Shown here piece by piece: positions 14,773-29,059 of a stretch of DNA of 64,000 bases. Position 1 is the first letter of the stretch. The number at the start of each line of letters is the position of its first letter. The notes under the pieces are model-generated. The model was not told the origin of the DNA. It was given only the letters and a program-made list of their open reading frames with translations, and did not search any database. The stretch spans positions 2,367,001 through 2,431,000 of the forward strand of contig NZ_AP026560.1 in NCBI RefSeq assembly GCF_025997855.1. The letters run 5' to 3'. Source of the DNA: Deinococcus aetherius. GTDB lineage: Bacteria > Deinococcota > Deinococci > Deinococcales > Deinococcaceae. The translations under genes were made by a program, and so were the position numbers.

Positions 14773-15555
14773 TCACAGCCCCGTCGGGTGGTGCAGGAAC
14801 TGCCACGGCAGCCCGAACTCGTCTTCCAGGCGGGCGGCGAGGGCGCGGACGCCGAAGACCTCGGTCTCGTAGTGCCCCGCGAAGACGACGTTCACCCCGT
14901 ACTCGAAGGCGTCATGGAAGTGCTTGTGCTCGGGCTCGCCCGTGAGCAGGGTGTCGAGGCCCGCCGCCGCCGCCTCGGCGACCGCGCCCGCCCCGCCCCC
15001 GCTGAGGATGCCCAGGCGGCTGACGGTCGGCCCGCCGCCCCCGTGGACGAGGCAGATTTCCCCCGTCAGCTTCTGCACCCGGTCGGCGAAGTCTTGCAGA
15101 CTCTGGGAGAAGGGCAGTTCACCCGCCAGGCCGATTCTGTGCCCGGTCGCCTCCCCGAAGGGTCGCGCGTTTTGCAGGCTCAGGGCGCGGGCGATCATCG
15201 CGTTGTTGCCGACTTCCGGGTGCGCGTCGAGAGGCAGATGTGCGGCGTAAAGGTTGAGGTCCGCCATGATCGCCGTGCGAACACGCTCGCGGTGCGGCCC
15301 GGTGATCGGCAGGGGCTGCCCCCAGAACAGCCCGTGGTGGACGATCAGCAGGTCGGCCCCGCTGTCCGCCGCGTCCTGGAGAGTCTTGACGCTGGTGTCC
15401 ACGCTCGCCGCGACCCGGCGAATGACCGGCGTGCCCTCGATCTGGAGGCCGTTGAGGCTGGCGTCGGGGTAGCGGCCGATGTCGAGGTACTCGTTCAGCC
15501 AGCGTACGAGCGTGTCGCGCTCGACCTCGGCCCGGCGGGGGGTGGTATCGGTCAT
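14773..15555 (-). CDS. Nif3-like dinuclear metal centre protein
   Basis: A 260-residue member of the NIF3/YbgI (GTP cyclohydrolase I type 2-like) family. Metal-ligand motifs are LLIVHHGLFWG, LPLDAHPEVGNN and FAGHYETEVFGVRAL. Its role is uncertain across bacteria. ATG 15555 lies 7 nt after a TACAAT -10 box on the minus strand (15563-15568), and the frame open beyond it is not used. The VOC gene is 23 bp upstream on the same strand, yet this gene has its own box. Confidence 0.87.
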   Translation of the reverse strand: MTDTTPRRAEVERDTLVRWLNEYLDIGRYPDASLNGLQIEGTPVIRRVAASVDTSVKTLQDAADSGADLLIVHHGLFWGQPLPITGPHRERVRTAIMADLNLYAAHLPLDAHPEVGNNAMIARALSLQNARPFGEATGHRIGLAGELPFSQSLQDFADRVQKLTGEICLVHGGGGPTVSRLGILSGGGAGAVAEAAAAGLDTLLTGEPEHKHFHDAFEYGVNVVFAGHYETEVFGVRALAARLEDEFGLPWQFLHHPTGL

Positions 15556-15578
15556 GGGGTGCATTGTAGGCGGGTGCG

Positions 15579-15977
15579 TCAGCGGGCAGGGTCGGTGGGA
15601 ACGCTTTCGTGGGCGCCCTGGACGACCTCCAGGCGATTGCCGAAGGGGTCGCGCAGGAAAACGCGGGGCACACCCGCCTCCTCGTCCGCGCGGAAGGGGA
15701 CGCCGTGGGCCCCGCAACGGGCCCGGAAGGCCGCGAGGTCGGCACACCGCAGCGCCGGGTGCCCCTTCTCGCGCGGCACGAAGTCGGGCGTCACCCCCAC
15801 ATGTAGTTGCCGCCCGTCCGGCAGGCCGAACCACACGCCGCCCCTGGATCGCAACGCCCCAGGCTTGGCGAGTTCGGGCAGGCCCAGGAATTCGCCGAAA
15901 AAGGCCCTAGCGTCCGCCTCGCACCCGGCGGGGGCCTCGACCTGCACATGATCAAGACCGGAGATCAGGGAAGTCAT
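15579..15977 (-). CDS. VOC superfamily (glyoxalase-like) protein
   Basis: A 132-residue single-domain vicinal oxygen chelate protein: LDHVQVEAPAGCEADARAFFGEFLGLPEL at the N-terminus and FLRDPFGNRLEVVQG at the C-terminus give the paired beta-alpha-beta-beta-beta modules. Substrate unknown. The start at 15977 is 6 nt after a TACGCT box on the minus strand. Confidence 0.82.
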   Translation of the reverse strand: MTSLISGLDHVQVEAPAGCEADARAFFGEFLGLPELAKPGALRSRGGVWFGLPDGRQLHVGVTPDFVPREKGHPALRCADLAAFRARCGAHGVPFRADEEAGVPRVFLRDPFGNRLEVVQGAHESVPTDPAR

Positions 15978-16027
15978 GTGAGGAGCGTAGGCCCAGCGCC
16001 CGCCCCAGAGGCGTCCCTTCCACGGGG

Positions 16028-16063
16028 ACAAAACGCAGGAACCCCGCGCGGGGCAGGGTTCCT
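16028..16063 (-). terminator. intrinsic terminator of the Ala-Met tRNA unit
   Basis: On the minus strand, AGGAACCC pairs with GGGTTCCT (16056-16063 with 16037-16044), followed by TGCGTTTTG. It lies just downstream of tRNA-Met. Confidence 0.7.
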
Positions 16064-16065
16064 CT

Positions 16066-16142
<77 letters not shown>

Positions 16143-16173
16143 TAGAAGTTTGCCCCGCACGAGCGGGGCGTCC

Positions 16174-16256
<83 letters not shown>

Positions 16257-16262
16257 TCAGGT

Positions 16263-16287
16263 AGGTTAACAGCGCCCTCCCGTCTTG

Positions 16288-16291
<4 letters not shown>
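16263..16291 (-). promoter_or_regulatory. sigma70 promoter for tRNA-Ala/tRNA-Met
   Basis: On the minus strand TTGACA (16286-16291), a 17-bp spacer and TAACCT (16263-16268) form a near-consensus promoter about 12 bp before the tRNA-Ala 5' end. The -35 overlaps the last codons of the TrmB-family gene. Confidence 0.8.
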
Positions 16292-16974
<683 letters not shown>

Positions 16975-17125
16975 GTGGGCACAGCATACGGGAAAAGCCC
17001 GGATTGTAGGCCATCTCCCGCGACTCGGCCCCTGCCGGAGGGACAGCCGACACCGCCCGAGAGACACCTGGCCTGCGTCTCGCCGCTCTCCTGGGGCAGG
17101 AGGTCACAAGAGTCTGCGAGCAATA

Positions 17126-17150
17126 ACGAAAAACCCCGGCAGCGCCGAGG
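17126..17150 (-). terminator. intrinsic terminator of the Ile-Val tRNA unit
   Basis: Minus-strand hairpin CCTCGGC-GCT-GCCGGGG followed by TTTTTCG, 7 bp past the tRNA-Val CCA. Confidence 0.8.
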
Positions 17151-17156
17151 CTTTCT

Positions 17157-17231
17157 TGGTGGGCGGTATAGGATTTGAACCTACGACCCTTCGCGTGTGA
17201 AGCGAATGCTCTACCGCTGAGCTAACCGCCC
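17157..17231 (-). tRNA. tRNA-Val (CAC)
   Basis: Acceptor GGGCGGT/ACCGCCC, D-arm GCTCAGCGGTAGAGC, anticodon stem-loop TTCGC-TTCACAC-GCGAA (CAC), T-loop TTCAAAT and encoded CCA. Second gene of a two-tRNA unit. Confidence 0.93.
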
Positions 17232-17255
17232 GTCCTGCTCTCCTGGGAGGCGCTG

Positions 17256-17331
<76 letters not shown>

Positions 17332-17367
17332 AGGGCTCAGGGGCGCCCCGCCTTACGAGCGAGGGGA

Positions 17368-17397
17368 AGTGTACCAGCGGCCCTCGGGACTTGTCAA
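17368..17397 (-). promoter_or_regulatory. sigma70 promoter for tRNA-Ile2/tRNA-Val
   Basis: Minus strand TTGACA (17392-17397), 18-bp spacer, TACACT (17368-17373). It points toward tRNA-Ile2 and lies back-to-back with the glgA promoter region. Confidence 0.75.
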
Positions 17398-17437
17398 ACC
17401 GGCCAGCAGGGGGCGCCGTCCGGGTAGGATGCCCCAC

Positions 17438-18781
<1,344 letters not shown>

Positions 18782-18784
18782 GGT

Positions 18785-19492
18785 CTAGCGCAGGAAGTCC
18801 AGTAGCGCAGCGTTGAAGGCCTCCGGCGCGTCGAGGTTGGAGAGGTGGGCCGCGTCGGGGATGACCCTCAGCTCGCCGTGGCCCAGTTCGGCCATTTCCT
18901 GTGCCAGCTCGGGCGGCGTGAGGGTGTCTTCCTCCCCAACGAGGACGAGCAGGGGAACTTGCAGCCCCCGCAGCGTGTCGCGGTAGTCGGGGCGGGCCGC
19001 CATCGCGCGCAGGGCCCCGGCGATGCCCTCGGGCGAGGCAATCTCGATCATGGGCAGGATGCGCTCGAAGGTGGCGGGGGAGTGTTCCTCGCGGGCGGCC
19101 TCGACGATGAAATCCTTGCCCTCCCCCAGCACCCGCTCGGCCTGCCCTTCCCGGCTCTCGCGTTTCTCCCCGTCGTCGGGCTGGGCCGAGGTGTCGGCGA
19201 GGACCACACGGGCGAAACGATCCGGCGCCTGAGCGAGCAGTTCGAGGGCGAGGTAACCGCCCATGCTCAGCCCCACGACGGCGAGCGGCACGTCCGGCAA
19301 CTCGGCGAGAAGGTCGCGCACCGTGTCCGCCAGGGAAGTGATCGCCCCCTCACGCCCGCCGAAACCGGGGAGGTGCGGGGCCAGGACGTTCAACCCGGCC
19401 CCTTCCAGGGCGGCACGCTGACCCGACCACATCGCGCCGGAGAAGGGGTAGGCGTGGAGGAAGAGGACGGTGTGGGGGGCAGGGGCAGTCAT
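18785..19492 (-). CDS. alpha/beta hydrolase
   Basis: A 235-residue alpha/beta-fold hydrolase. HAYPFSGAMW is the oxyanion-hole region, GLSMGG the nucleophile elbow, GEEDTLTPP carries the acid and PDAAHLSNLD the catalytic His. A lid helix insertion (QPDDGEKRESREGQAERV) follows the elbow. It resembles MhpC/BioH-type esterases; substrate unknown. The start is 6 nt after a TAGCCT box on the minus strand, divergent from the racemase gene. Confidence 0.88.
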   Translation of the reverse strand: MTAPAPHTVLFLHAYPFSGAMWSGQRAALEGAGLNVLAPHLPGFGGREGAITSLADTVRDLLAELPDVPLAVVGLSMGGYLALELLAQAPDRFARVVLADTSAQPDDGEKRESREGQAERVLGEGKDFIVEAAREEHSPATFERILPMIEIASPEGIAGALRAMAARPDYRDTLRGLQVPLLVLVGEEDTLTPPELAQEMAELGHGELRVIPDAAHLSNLDAPEAFNAALLDFLR

Positions 19493-19559
19493 GCGCCCAG
19501 GCTAGGGCGGGTGGGGGGCGGGGCACCTTGAGGCTTGCTTGAGGGGTACGCTGCTCCCC

Positions 19560-20249
19560 GTGAAGACCCTGGGTGTGCTGGGAGGAATGAGTTGGACGAG
19601 TACGGCGGAGTATTACCGGCTCTTGAACGAGGGCGTCGCCGCGCGGCGGGGCGGCCTGCACTCCGCACCCCTGCTGCTGCACAGCGTCGACTTTGCCGAG
19701 GTCGCGCGGCTCCAGCGTGAGGACCGCTGGGAGGACGCGGCGGAGTTGCTCTCGGACGCGGCGAGAGGGTTGGAGCGGGCCGGGGCCGGGGCCCTCCTGC
19801 TGGCGACGAACACCATGCACAGGGTCGCGGACCGGATAGGGGCGGCAGTCGGCCTGCCCCTGCTGCACATCGCGGACGCGACCGGGGCACGCCTCCAGGC
19901 GGCGGGCCTCACGCGCGCCGGGCTGCTGGCGACCGCCTTCACGATGGAGCAGGCGTTTTACCGCGAGCGGCTGGCACGCTGGGGCGTGGAGGTCACCGTG
20001 CCGAACGCGCAGGACCGGGCCGAGGTCCACCGCGTCATCTTCGACGAGCTGTGCCGGAACACGGTCCTGGGAGACTCGCGCGCCACCTACCGCCGCGTCA
20101 TGGGAGACCTCGTGGACGGGGGCGCCGAGGGCATCATCCTGGGCTGCACGGAGATCACGCTGCTCGTGGGGCCAGGGGACGTGACTGTCCCCGTGTTCGA
20201 CACGACCCGTATTCACGTGGAGGCGGCGCTGGACTGGCTGCTGGCGTGA
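19560..20249 (+). CDS. aspartate/glutamate racemase family protein
   Basis: PLP-independent racemase fold, 229 residues. The two catalytic loops are ATNTMH (Thr at the first catalytic position, where many relatives have Cys) and GCTEITLL (Cys). This Thr/Cys pair resembles the YgeA type of broad Asp/Glu racemases. GTG 19560 follows TACGCT by 7 nt (leaderless). Confidence 0.85.
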   Translation: MKTLGVLGGMSWTSTAEYYRLLNEGVAARRGGLHSAPLLLHSVDFAEVARLQREDRWEDAAELLSDAARGLERAGAGALLLATNTMHRVADRIGAAVGLPLLHIADATGARLQAAGLTRAGLLATAFTMEQAFYRERLARWGVEVTVPNAQDRAEVHRVIFDELCRNTVLGDSRATYRRVMGDLVDGGAEGIILGCTEITLLVGPGDVTVPVFDTTRIHVEAALDWLLA

Positions 20250-20286
20250 GGGGCGAAACCTCACCGCTCGCGCTAGCATCCCGGGC

Positions 20287-21057
<771 letters not shown>

Positions 21058-21084
21058 GGACGGGCGTTCACCCGCGCGAGGGCT

Positions 21085-21312
21085 CTACTTCCGGCGGCGG
21101 GCCAGGCGGGACAAGACGGAGGAGGTCAGCCAGAGCAGCAGGGCCAGGGCGGACGCCCCCAGCAGGGGCCACCATCGCTTGCCGCCCAGATCGTCCCAAC
21201 TGACCATGAGGAGCCCGCTGGAGATCAGCAGCCAGCCTCCGAAGGCAACCGCCAGCGTGATCACCGACATTCCATACAGCGCCTTGCTCCAGAGGAACAG
21301 GGGGGTGTCCAT
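21085..21312 (-). CDS. small two-helix membrane protein, unknown
   Basis: A 75-residue protein with two predicted membrane helices (residues ~9-37 and 48-66), a short WDDLGGKRWW loop and a basic tail. A TATCCT box lies 5 nt before ATG 21312. No family recognised. Confidence 0.6.
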   Translation of the reverse strand: MDTPLFLWSKALYGMSVITLAVAFGGWLLISSGLLMVSWDDLGGKRWWPLLGASALALLLWLTSSVLSRLARRRK

Positions 21313-21439
21313 AGGTCAGGATACTTCCTTGCCAGTCACGTCCTTCGTGAGGTGAATGAAAGAGGTGAGACGCGGCGCGACGGGCAGCGGTGGAAACCCG
21401 GGTGAACGCCCGGTCCCCAGGGATACCCGAGCCGGGCGG

Positions 21440-22165
21440 TTACTTCGGCAGCGTGTTGGTGATGTCGTTCCCGAACAGCAGGTTGTAGTTGAGCTGGGTC
21501 ATCATCCGCGTGACCTCGGCCTGCGCCATCATGGTCATCGCACCGGCGATGTTGCTGTAGAGCTTGTCGAGCGCAGCCTCGTAGAGCGCGACCTGCCTCG
21601 GCAGCGGCGCGGTGACGATCTGTTGCCGCCGCTGGGCCGGGAACACGTTGACCGACGGCACGCTCTCGTCGAGCACCATCATCCGCGCGACACCGCCCCA
21701 GGCCTCGTAGGTCGCGCGCGTCATCTCACGCCCGACCACGTAGTGGGTGCCGTCCTTCTGCCGCTGCGTCTGCACGAACAGCACGCCCGGCTGACCGCAC
21801 AGCCGCGTCGCGATCAGCCCGACCCGGCGGTCCTGCCCATCGAACCCGCGCCACGCCTCCAGCGGTTCGAGAGTGATCTGGGGCGTCCCGGCGAACGTGA
21901 CACGCTTGGTCCGCGCCAGGTCAAGGACGGCGGCACGCGCCGACACCTCCTCACTTGAGATCAACCGCACGCGCGGCGAGCAGGGGTCGCCCGGGACCTG
22001 GGTGAGCCATGAGGCGGTGCCGGGACCGAAGGGCTTCCACCGCTCCAGTTCATCCGGTGAAGTCGGGGCCGGGTAGGAGCGGACGATGCTGGCGGCGGAA
22101 GCCACCTCACCCGGGGTGGGCAGCAGGGCGAGGACGAGTGATGCGAGCAGGGTTGATCGGTTCAT
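21440..22165 (-). CDS. secreted protein of unknown function
   Basis: A 241-residue protein with a clear Sec signal peptide (STLLASLVLALLPTPGEVASA). Two cysteines (GDPCSPR and TRLCGQP) could form a disulphide. The second half is helical and rich in Met/Gln. GAGGGAGA precedes ATG 22165. No known domain recognised. Codon use is typical of the genome. Confidence 0.7.
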   Translation of the reverse strand: MNRSTLLASLVLALLPTPGEVASAASIVRSYPAPTSPDELERWKPFGPGTASWLTQVPGDPCSPRVRLISSEEVSARAAVLDLARTKRVTFAGTPQITLEPLEAWRGFDGQDRRVGLIATRLCGQPGVLFVQTQRQKDGTHYVVGREMTRATYEAWGGVARMMVLDESVPSVNVFPAQRRQQIVTAPLPRQVALYEAALDKLYSNIAGAMTMMAQAEVTRMMTQLNYNLLFGNDITNTLPK

Positions 22166-22186
22166 GCCGTGATCTCCCTCAGTTCA

Positions 22187-22240
22187 CGTTGACGGTATGT
22201 GGCGCATTCCGGCCGCGACATGTCACGGCGTGGTCAACGT
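22187..22240. promoter_or_regulatory. inverted repeat between divergent genes
   Basis: ACGTTGAC (22187-22194) and GTCAACGT (22233-22240) are perfect reverse complements 38 bp apart, in the 224-bp gap between the secreted protein gene and the sensor kinase gene. Possible operator pair. Confidence 0.35.
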
Positions 22241-22389
22241 ACACGGACGGGGGACGTTCGTCAAAGAGCTGCCCCGTCCCCGGGGCCCCTCGCCGCAGCC
22301 GGGGCGACACCTCAGCCTCCAGTCGTCACCTCGCCGAATTGCCAGTTCCTCCCACGGTTTCTCCCCGCCCCGTCCCTACACTGTCTCCC

Positions 22390-24120
<1,731 letters not shown>

Positions 24121-24197
24121 GGGGGAGGAGTACCCCGCCAGTCCATTAAGCACAACCGTCAGGACACTTCGCCTCCGTTGGCCGCTTACGGTGGAGA

Positions 24198-24845
24198 GTG
24201 TTTTTTGACTTGGGGATGTTATTGGTACTTCTCTTTCTTCTCGTGCTTATCGTAGCTGGCCGTCTTCTCGAAACGCTGGTCAGGCGAAATACAAAAGGTC
24301 TTCAAGAGGCAGCGAGGGAGGGGCTAGCGCGAGTTGCCCTTCTATTACCCCTGGCTTGCACAGGTATCTTCCTGATGACCTATGTTCTGACTGCCCTTCT
24401 AGACGCCGATTTAGATCAGGGAAGTGATGAGATTTGGAAAACTCCTCTGGGCGGAGGCTACTCTGCGACTCGTTTCTCTGACGACCCACCACGATTGAAC
24501 GCTTACGACAAGCCAATCGTCGAGCGTTTCGGATGTGCTGGGAAGCAGCCTTTTCTTGCTATCAAAGGAGACGACGGTCAGGGGAGCTATGTCATCATTC
24601 ACCCTGCTGAACGCTCAGTGAGCAGAGCCTCCAATGAAAAGGAATTACGTTCGGCCCTGAACCTAGATCGAGGCCGTCCTCTCCCCTGGCTACCTGAGGA
24701 CAAGTTCAGCTCAAGCTGTGGACCTAGTGTCTTTAGAAGCCCGGTGTTCTGGCCCAGTCTTCTTTTCGTAATGATCTCGGTGGCGCTGGTAGGGCTATTG
24801 ATAGCGCAGGCACGCAGGCAGGAATCCGAAATAACATCTCCCTAA
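24198..24845 (+). CDS. membrane-anchored protein of unknown function, atypical composition
   Basis: A 215-residue protein with an N-terminal hydrophobic pair of helices (~5-22 and 47-68), a ~100-residue external region, and a C-terminal helix (~180-203). Two Cys (FGCAGK, SSCGP) sit in the soluble part. GTG 24198 follows GGTGGAG. Codon use is much less GC3-biased than in the neighbours, with many A/T-ending codons, suggesting recent transfer. Its stop overlaps the stop of the apaG remnant on the other strand. Confidence 0.65.
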   Translation: MFFDLGMLLVLLFLLVLIVAGRLLETLVRRNTKGLQEAAREGLARVALLLPLACTGIFLMTYVLTALLDADLDQGSDEIWKTPLGGGYSATRFSDDPPRLNAYDKPIVERFGCAGKQPFLAIKGDDGQGSYVIIHPAERSVSRASNEKELRSALNLDRGRPLPWLPEDKFSSSCGPSVFRSPVFWPSLLFVMISVALVGLLIAQARRQESEITSP

Positions 24846-24892
24846 TTCAACGTCCTTTCCCCCGACACCTCCAGCACGAAGGGCGAGATGGG
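24842..24892 (-). pseudogene. remnant of an apaG 3' end
   Basis: Read on the minus strand this encodes the last ~17 codons of an ApaG-like protein (IPFVLEV-type ending, GERTLN, stop). It matches the intact apaG end at 26197-26247 at 47 of 51 bases, then similarity stops. It lies just past the MFS gene stop, so the MFS gene is bracketed by direct repeats of the apaG end. Confidence 0.75.
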
Positions 24893-24910
24893 CACCTGCA
24901 TTCACCGCTG

Positions 24911-26161
24911 TCATTCACGCGAAAGTGACGAAAGACGTGTCTGTGCGTCCACCCACTCCTGGGCGCGGGCCACCGCCCGGTTGTTCACGCGGCCCACGAA
25001 CAGCACCGCCGCCACGAGGGCCAGCCCGCCCGCCACCGCAAAGGTCTCGCGCAGGCCCAGGGTCTGTCCGAGCACCCCTCCCAGAAACGCACCGAGCGGG
25101 GCAGCACCGGCGACCATGAAGCGGTACGCCCCACCCACCCGCCCGCGCAGTTCCGGGGGCACGAGCCTCTGGCGCAGCGCCACCCTCACGACCCCCGACA
25201 AGCCCAGGTTGAGGCCGTCGAGCACCAACAGCGCGGCCAGCAGCGGCGGCGCGTGGAGGACGCTCAGGCCGAGATACACGAGCCCCAGGACGAACACCGA
25301 GCCGAGCACGGTTCGCCCCGCCCCGAAGCGCCGTGAGACGTACGGCGACAGCAGGCTGCCGAGGATGTGCCCAACCGCACCTGCCGTGAGCAGCAGGCCG
25401 TAGCCCACTGGGCCGACGCCGGGGAGAGCCGTCGCAAAGAGCACGAACAGCGCGAACACCGCCGCGTCGAGCAGCGTCGTGAGGGCCATCAGCAACGCCA
25501 CGGAGCGCAGCAGCGCGTGCGACCACAGCCACTTCAGGCCCTCCACCACCCCGCGCCACCACGATTCGCGCGGCGAGGAGTGGCGCGCGGGTCGGCCCGG
25601 CAGGGCCCAGATCAGCGCCGTACTCCCGAGAAAGCTCAGGGCGTTCACGAGAAACGGCAGGCCGGGCAAGGCGGCGAACAGCAGCCCCCCGAGCGGCGGG
25701 CCGACGAACTCGTTGCTCGTCACGCTCGTGGCGTACAGCGCACCGTTGGCGTCCTCCAGGTGCTCGTTTTCTACGAGCGACGGCACGAAGGTTTCGGCTG
25801 TCCCGTCCGCGAGCGTCTCCGCCGTGCCGAGGACGAAGGCGAGCCCGTACAGCAGGGCGACGTGGAGGTGCCCCGTGAAGACGGCGAGGGCGAGCAGGCC
25901 GAGCAGCACCCCCCTCGCCGTGTGCGCGACCACGAGCAGGGTGCGGCGGTCAAGCCGGTCGATCAGGGCGCCGAACGGGAGCGTGAACACCAGGCCGGGC
26001 AGCGAGGCGAAGGCCGAGAGGCTGGCGACGACGATGGGATCGCGCGAGATCGACGCGACGAGCAGCGGCAGCGCCGTTTTGCCGATGCCGTCCCCGATAT
26101 TCGCGCTCGTGCTCGCCAGCCACAGGCGCCGGAAGGTCGGTCCCGCCCGCCAAGCCCTCAT
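24911..26161 (-). CDS. MFS transporter
   Basis: A 416-residue transporter with about 12 membrane helices, of the MFS_3/enterobactin-exporter-like type (LWLASTSANIGDGIGKTALPLLVASISRDPIVVASLSAF at the N-terminus, GALIDRLDRRTLLVVAHTARG as motif A). Substrate unknown; drug or siderophore export is typical. ATG 26161 is 5 nt after TAGGCT on the minus strand. The gene is flanked by two copies of the apaG 3' end. Confidence 0.88.
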   Translation of the reverse strand: MRAWRAGPTFRRLWLASTSANIGDGIGKTALPLLVASISRDPIVVASLSAFASLPGLVFTLPFGALIDRLDRRTLLVVAHTARGVLLGLLALAVFTGHLHVALLYGLAFVLGTAETLADGTAETFVPSLVENEHLEDANGALYATSVTSNEFVGPPLGGLLFAALPGLPFLVNALSFLGSTALIWALPGRPARHSSPRESWWRGVVEGLKWLWSHALLRSVALLMALTTLLDAAVFALFVLFATALPGVGPVGYGLLLTAGAVGHILGSLLSPYVSRRFGAGRTVLGSVFVLGLVYLGLSVLHAPPLLAALLVLDGLNLGLSGVVRVALRQRLVPPELRGRVGGAYRFMVAGAAPLGAFLGGVLGQTLGLRETFAVAGGLALVAAVLFVGRVNNRAVARAQEWVDAQTRLSSLSRE

Positions 26162-26196
26162 GGCTGAGCCTATCGTGTCACCGCTGAGTAAGCACT

Positions 26197-26583
26197 CTAA
26201 TTCAACGTCCGCTCCCCCGGCACCTCCAGCACGAAGGGCGGGATGGGTATGCGCGCCCTTTCTCCCCAGGCGTCCCGCAGGACGTAGTGGCCGCCCATGC
26301 GCCCCGGCGTGTCCTGCACGGTCATGAAGGAGTCGTACACGAAGACGCCGCCCGGCGCGATGAGGGGTTGCTGGCCGACCACGCCCTCGCCGTCCACGAC
26401 CGTCTCGCGGCCAGAAGCGTCCACGATGTCCCAGTGGCGGGCGAGGAGTTGCCACGTTTCATCGCTGTGGTTCTCGATGCGGATGACGTAGGCGAAGACC
26501 TGCCGTTCCGGGCCACTGTGGGTGGGAAGGTGCCGCACGTCCACGGTGACACGCACGTCGGGGGCGTTCTGGGGGCCGGTCAT
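26197..26583 (-). CDS. apaG: ApaG domain protein
   Basis: A 128-residue ApaG (DUF525) protein with an immunoglobulin-like fold: VFAYVIRIENHSDETWQLLARHWDIVDASGR, VVGQQPLIAPGGVFVYDSF and MGGHYVLRDAWGERARIPIPPFVLEVP. It is historically tied to Co2+/Mg2+ phenotypes, with function unsettled. The start is 6 nt after TATGCT (minus strand), in a 40-bp divergent region shared with the M42 peptidase gene. Confidence 0.9.
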   Translation of the reverse strand: MTGPQNAPDVRVTVDVRHLPTHSGPERQVFAYVIRIENHSDETWQLLARHWDIVDASGRETVVDGEGVVGQQPLIAPGGVFVYDSFMTVQDTPGRMGGHYVLRDAWGERARIPIPPFVLEVPGERTLN

Positions 26584-26623
26584 GCGGGCAGCATAGCCGG
26601 GCGGGTGGCGTAGACTCGCCCCG
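26584..26623. promoter_or_regulatory. divergent leaderless promoters, apaG / M42 peptidase
   Basis: The 40-bp gap holds a minus-strand -10 box (AGCATA as written, 26590-26595, 6 nt from the apaG ATG) and a plus-strand TAGACT (26611-26616, 7 nt from the peptidase ATG). The -35 regions overlap. Confidence 0.6.
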
Positions 26624-27685
26624 ATGACTGCCCCCACAACCCAGATCAACCAGGATTTCCTCTTCGCCCTGCTGCGCGAGGCGGGGCCCAGCGGCTCCGA
26701 GCGCCGGGCGGCGGACGTGTGGAAGCGGGAAGCCGAGCGCTTCGCCCTTGTCTCCGAGGACCACTTCGGCAACGTGTACGCCGAACTCGGCCCCGAGGAC
26801 GCGCCCACGATTGCCCTGATGGGTCACCTCGACGAGATCGGCCTGATGGTGAGCTACGTGGGCGACGAGGGCCTGCTCAGCGTGGTCGCCGTCGGCGGCT
26901 GGGACCCGCAGGTGCTCGTGGGGCAGCGCATCCGCCTCCTCGCGCCGGAGGGGGACCTGACCGGCGTGGTGGGCAAGAAGGCGATTCACCTGATGGACCC
27001 GGAGGAGCGCAAGCAGGCGAGCAAGATGGAGGACCTCTGGCTCGACGTGGGCCTGAGCCGGGAGCAGGCGCAGGCCCGCATCCCGGTCGGCACCGTCGGC
27101 GTGATCGACCAGGGCCCGATCCTTGTCGGGGAGAGGATCGTGGGCCGGGCGCTCGACAACCGGGTGGGTGCGTTCATCGTGCTGGAGGCGCTGCGGGCCC
27201 TGGCCGGGATGGACCTCAAGCACCGGGTCGTCGCCGTGGGCACCAGCCAGGAGGAGATCGGACTTTTCGGGGCACAGGTCAGTGGCTACCGCCTGAACCC
27301 GGTCGCCGGAATTGCCGTGGACCTCACGCACGAGACGAAGCAGCCCGGCGTGAACGAGAAGAAAAACGGCGTGAAGCCCTTCGGCTCGGGCGCCAACCTC
27401 AGCGTGAGCGCGCGGACGAGCCCGGTCATCCGGAGGCAGATGATCGCGGTCGCGCAGGCGGAGGGCATTCCCTACACCGTCAGCGCCAGCCCGCACTCCA
27501 CCGCGACCGACGGCGACGCTCTCAGCCTCGCGCGGGCAGGCGTGCCGAGCGCCGTGGTGAGCGCCCCCGCCCGCTACATGCACTCGCCGAACGAGATGGT
27601 AGACGCCCGGGACGTGAAGGCCTGCATCGACCTCATCGCCGCCTGGATTCGCGGGCTGGAGGCGGAGCCGGACTTCACGCGCTGA
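26624..27685 (+). CDS. M42 family metallopeptidase (glutamyl aminopeptidase-like)
   Basis: A 353-residue tetrahedral aminopeptidase-type enzyme. IALMGHLDEIGLMVSYV gives the first metal His and Asp, GRALDNRVGAF the bridging Asp, GTSQEEIGLFGAQ the catalytic Glu pair, AVDLTHETK an Asp ligand and YMHSPNEMVDA the last His. It probably trims peptides in the cytoplasm. Confidence 0.92.
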   Translation: MTAPTTQINQDFLFALLREAGPSGSERRAADVWKREAERFALVSEDHFGNVYAELGPEDAPTIALMGHLDEIGLMVSYVGDEGLLSVVAVGGWDPQVLVGQRIRLLAPEGDLTGVVGKKAIHLMDPEERKQASKMEDLWLDVGLSREQAQARIPVGTVGVIDQGPILVGERIVGRALDNRVGAFIVLEALRALAGMDLKHRVVAVGTSQEEIGLFGAQVSGYRLNPVAGIAVDLTHETKQPGVNEKKNGVKPFGSGANLSVSARTSPVIRRQMIAVAQAEGIPYTVSASPHSTATDGDALSLARAGVPSAVVSAPARYMHSPNEMVDARDVKACIDLIAAWIRGLEAEPDFTR

Positions 27686-27805
27686 GGGAGGCTGGGGCGG
27701 CCGGGGCGGGGGAGTCCCGGTCATCCTCATTTCCGCCCGAACACATAGAGTTCCCTCGCTCAAACGGCTTACTGCCCTTCCGGGTCAGCGCCGTAGACTG
27801 CTCGG

Positions 27806-29055
<1,250 letters not shown>

Positions 29056-29059
<4 letters not shown>

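Noticed and set aside
16152..16169. Terminator between tRNA-Ala and tRNA-Met
   Set aside because: The hairpin has no T-run on the transcribed strand; more likely a processing spacer.
24842..26247. Transposon or insertion sequence around the MFS gene
   Set aside because: No transposase gene or terminal inverted repeats; the flanking direct repeats are apaG coding sequence with mismatches.
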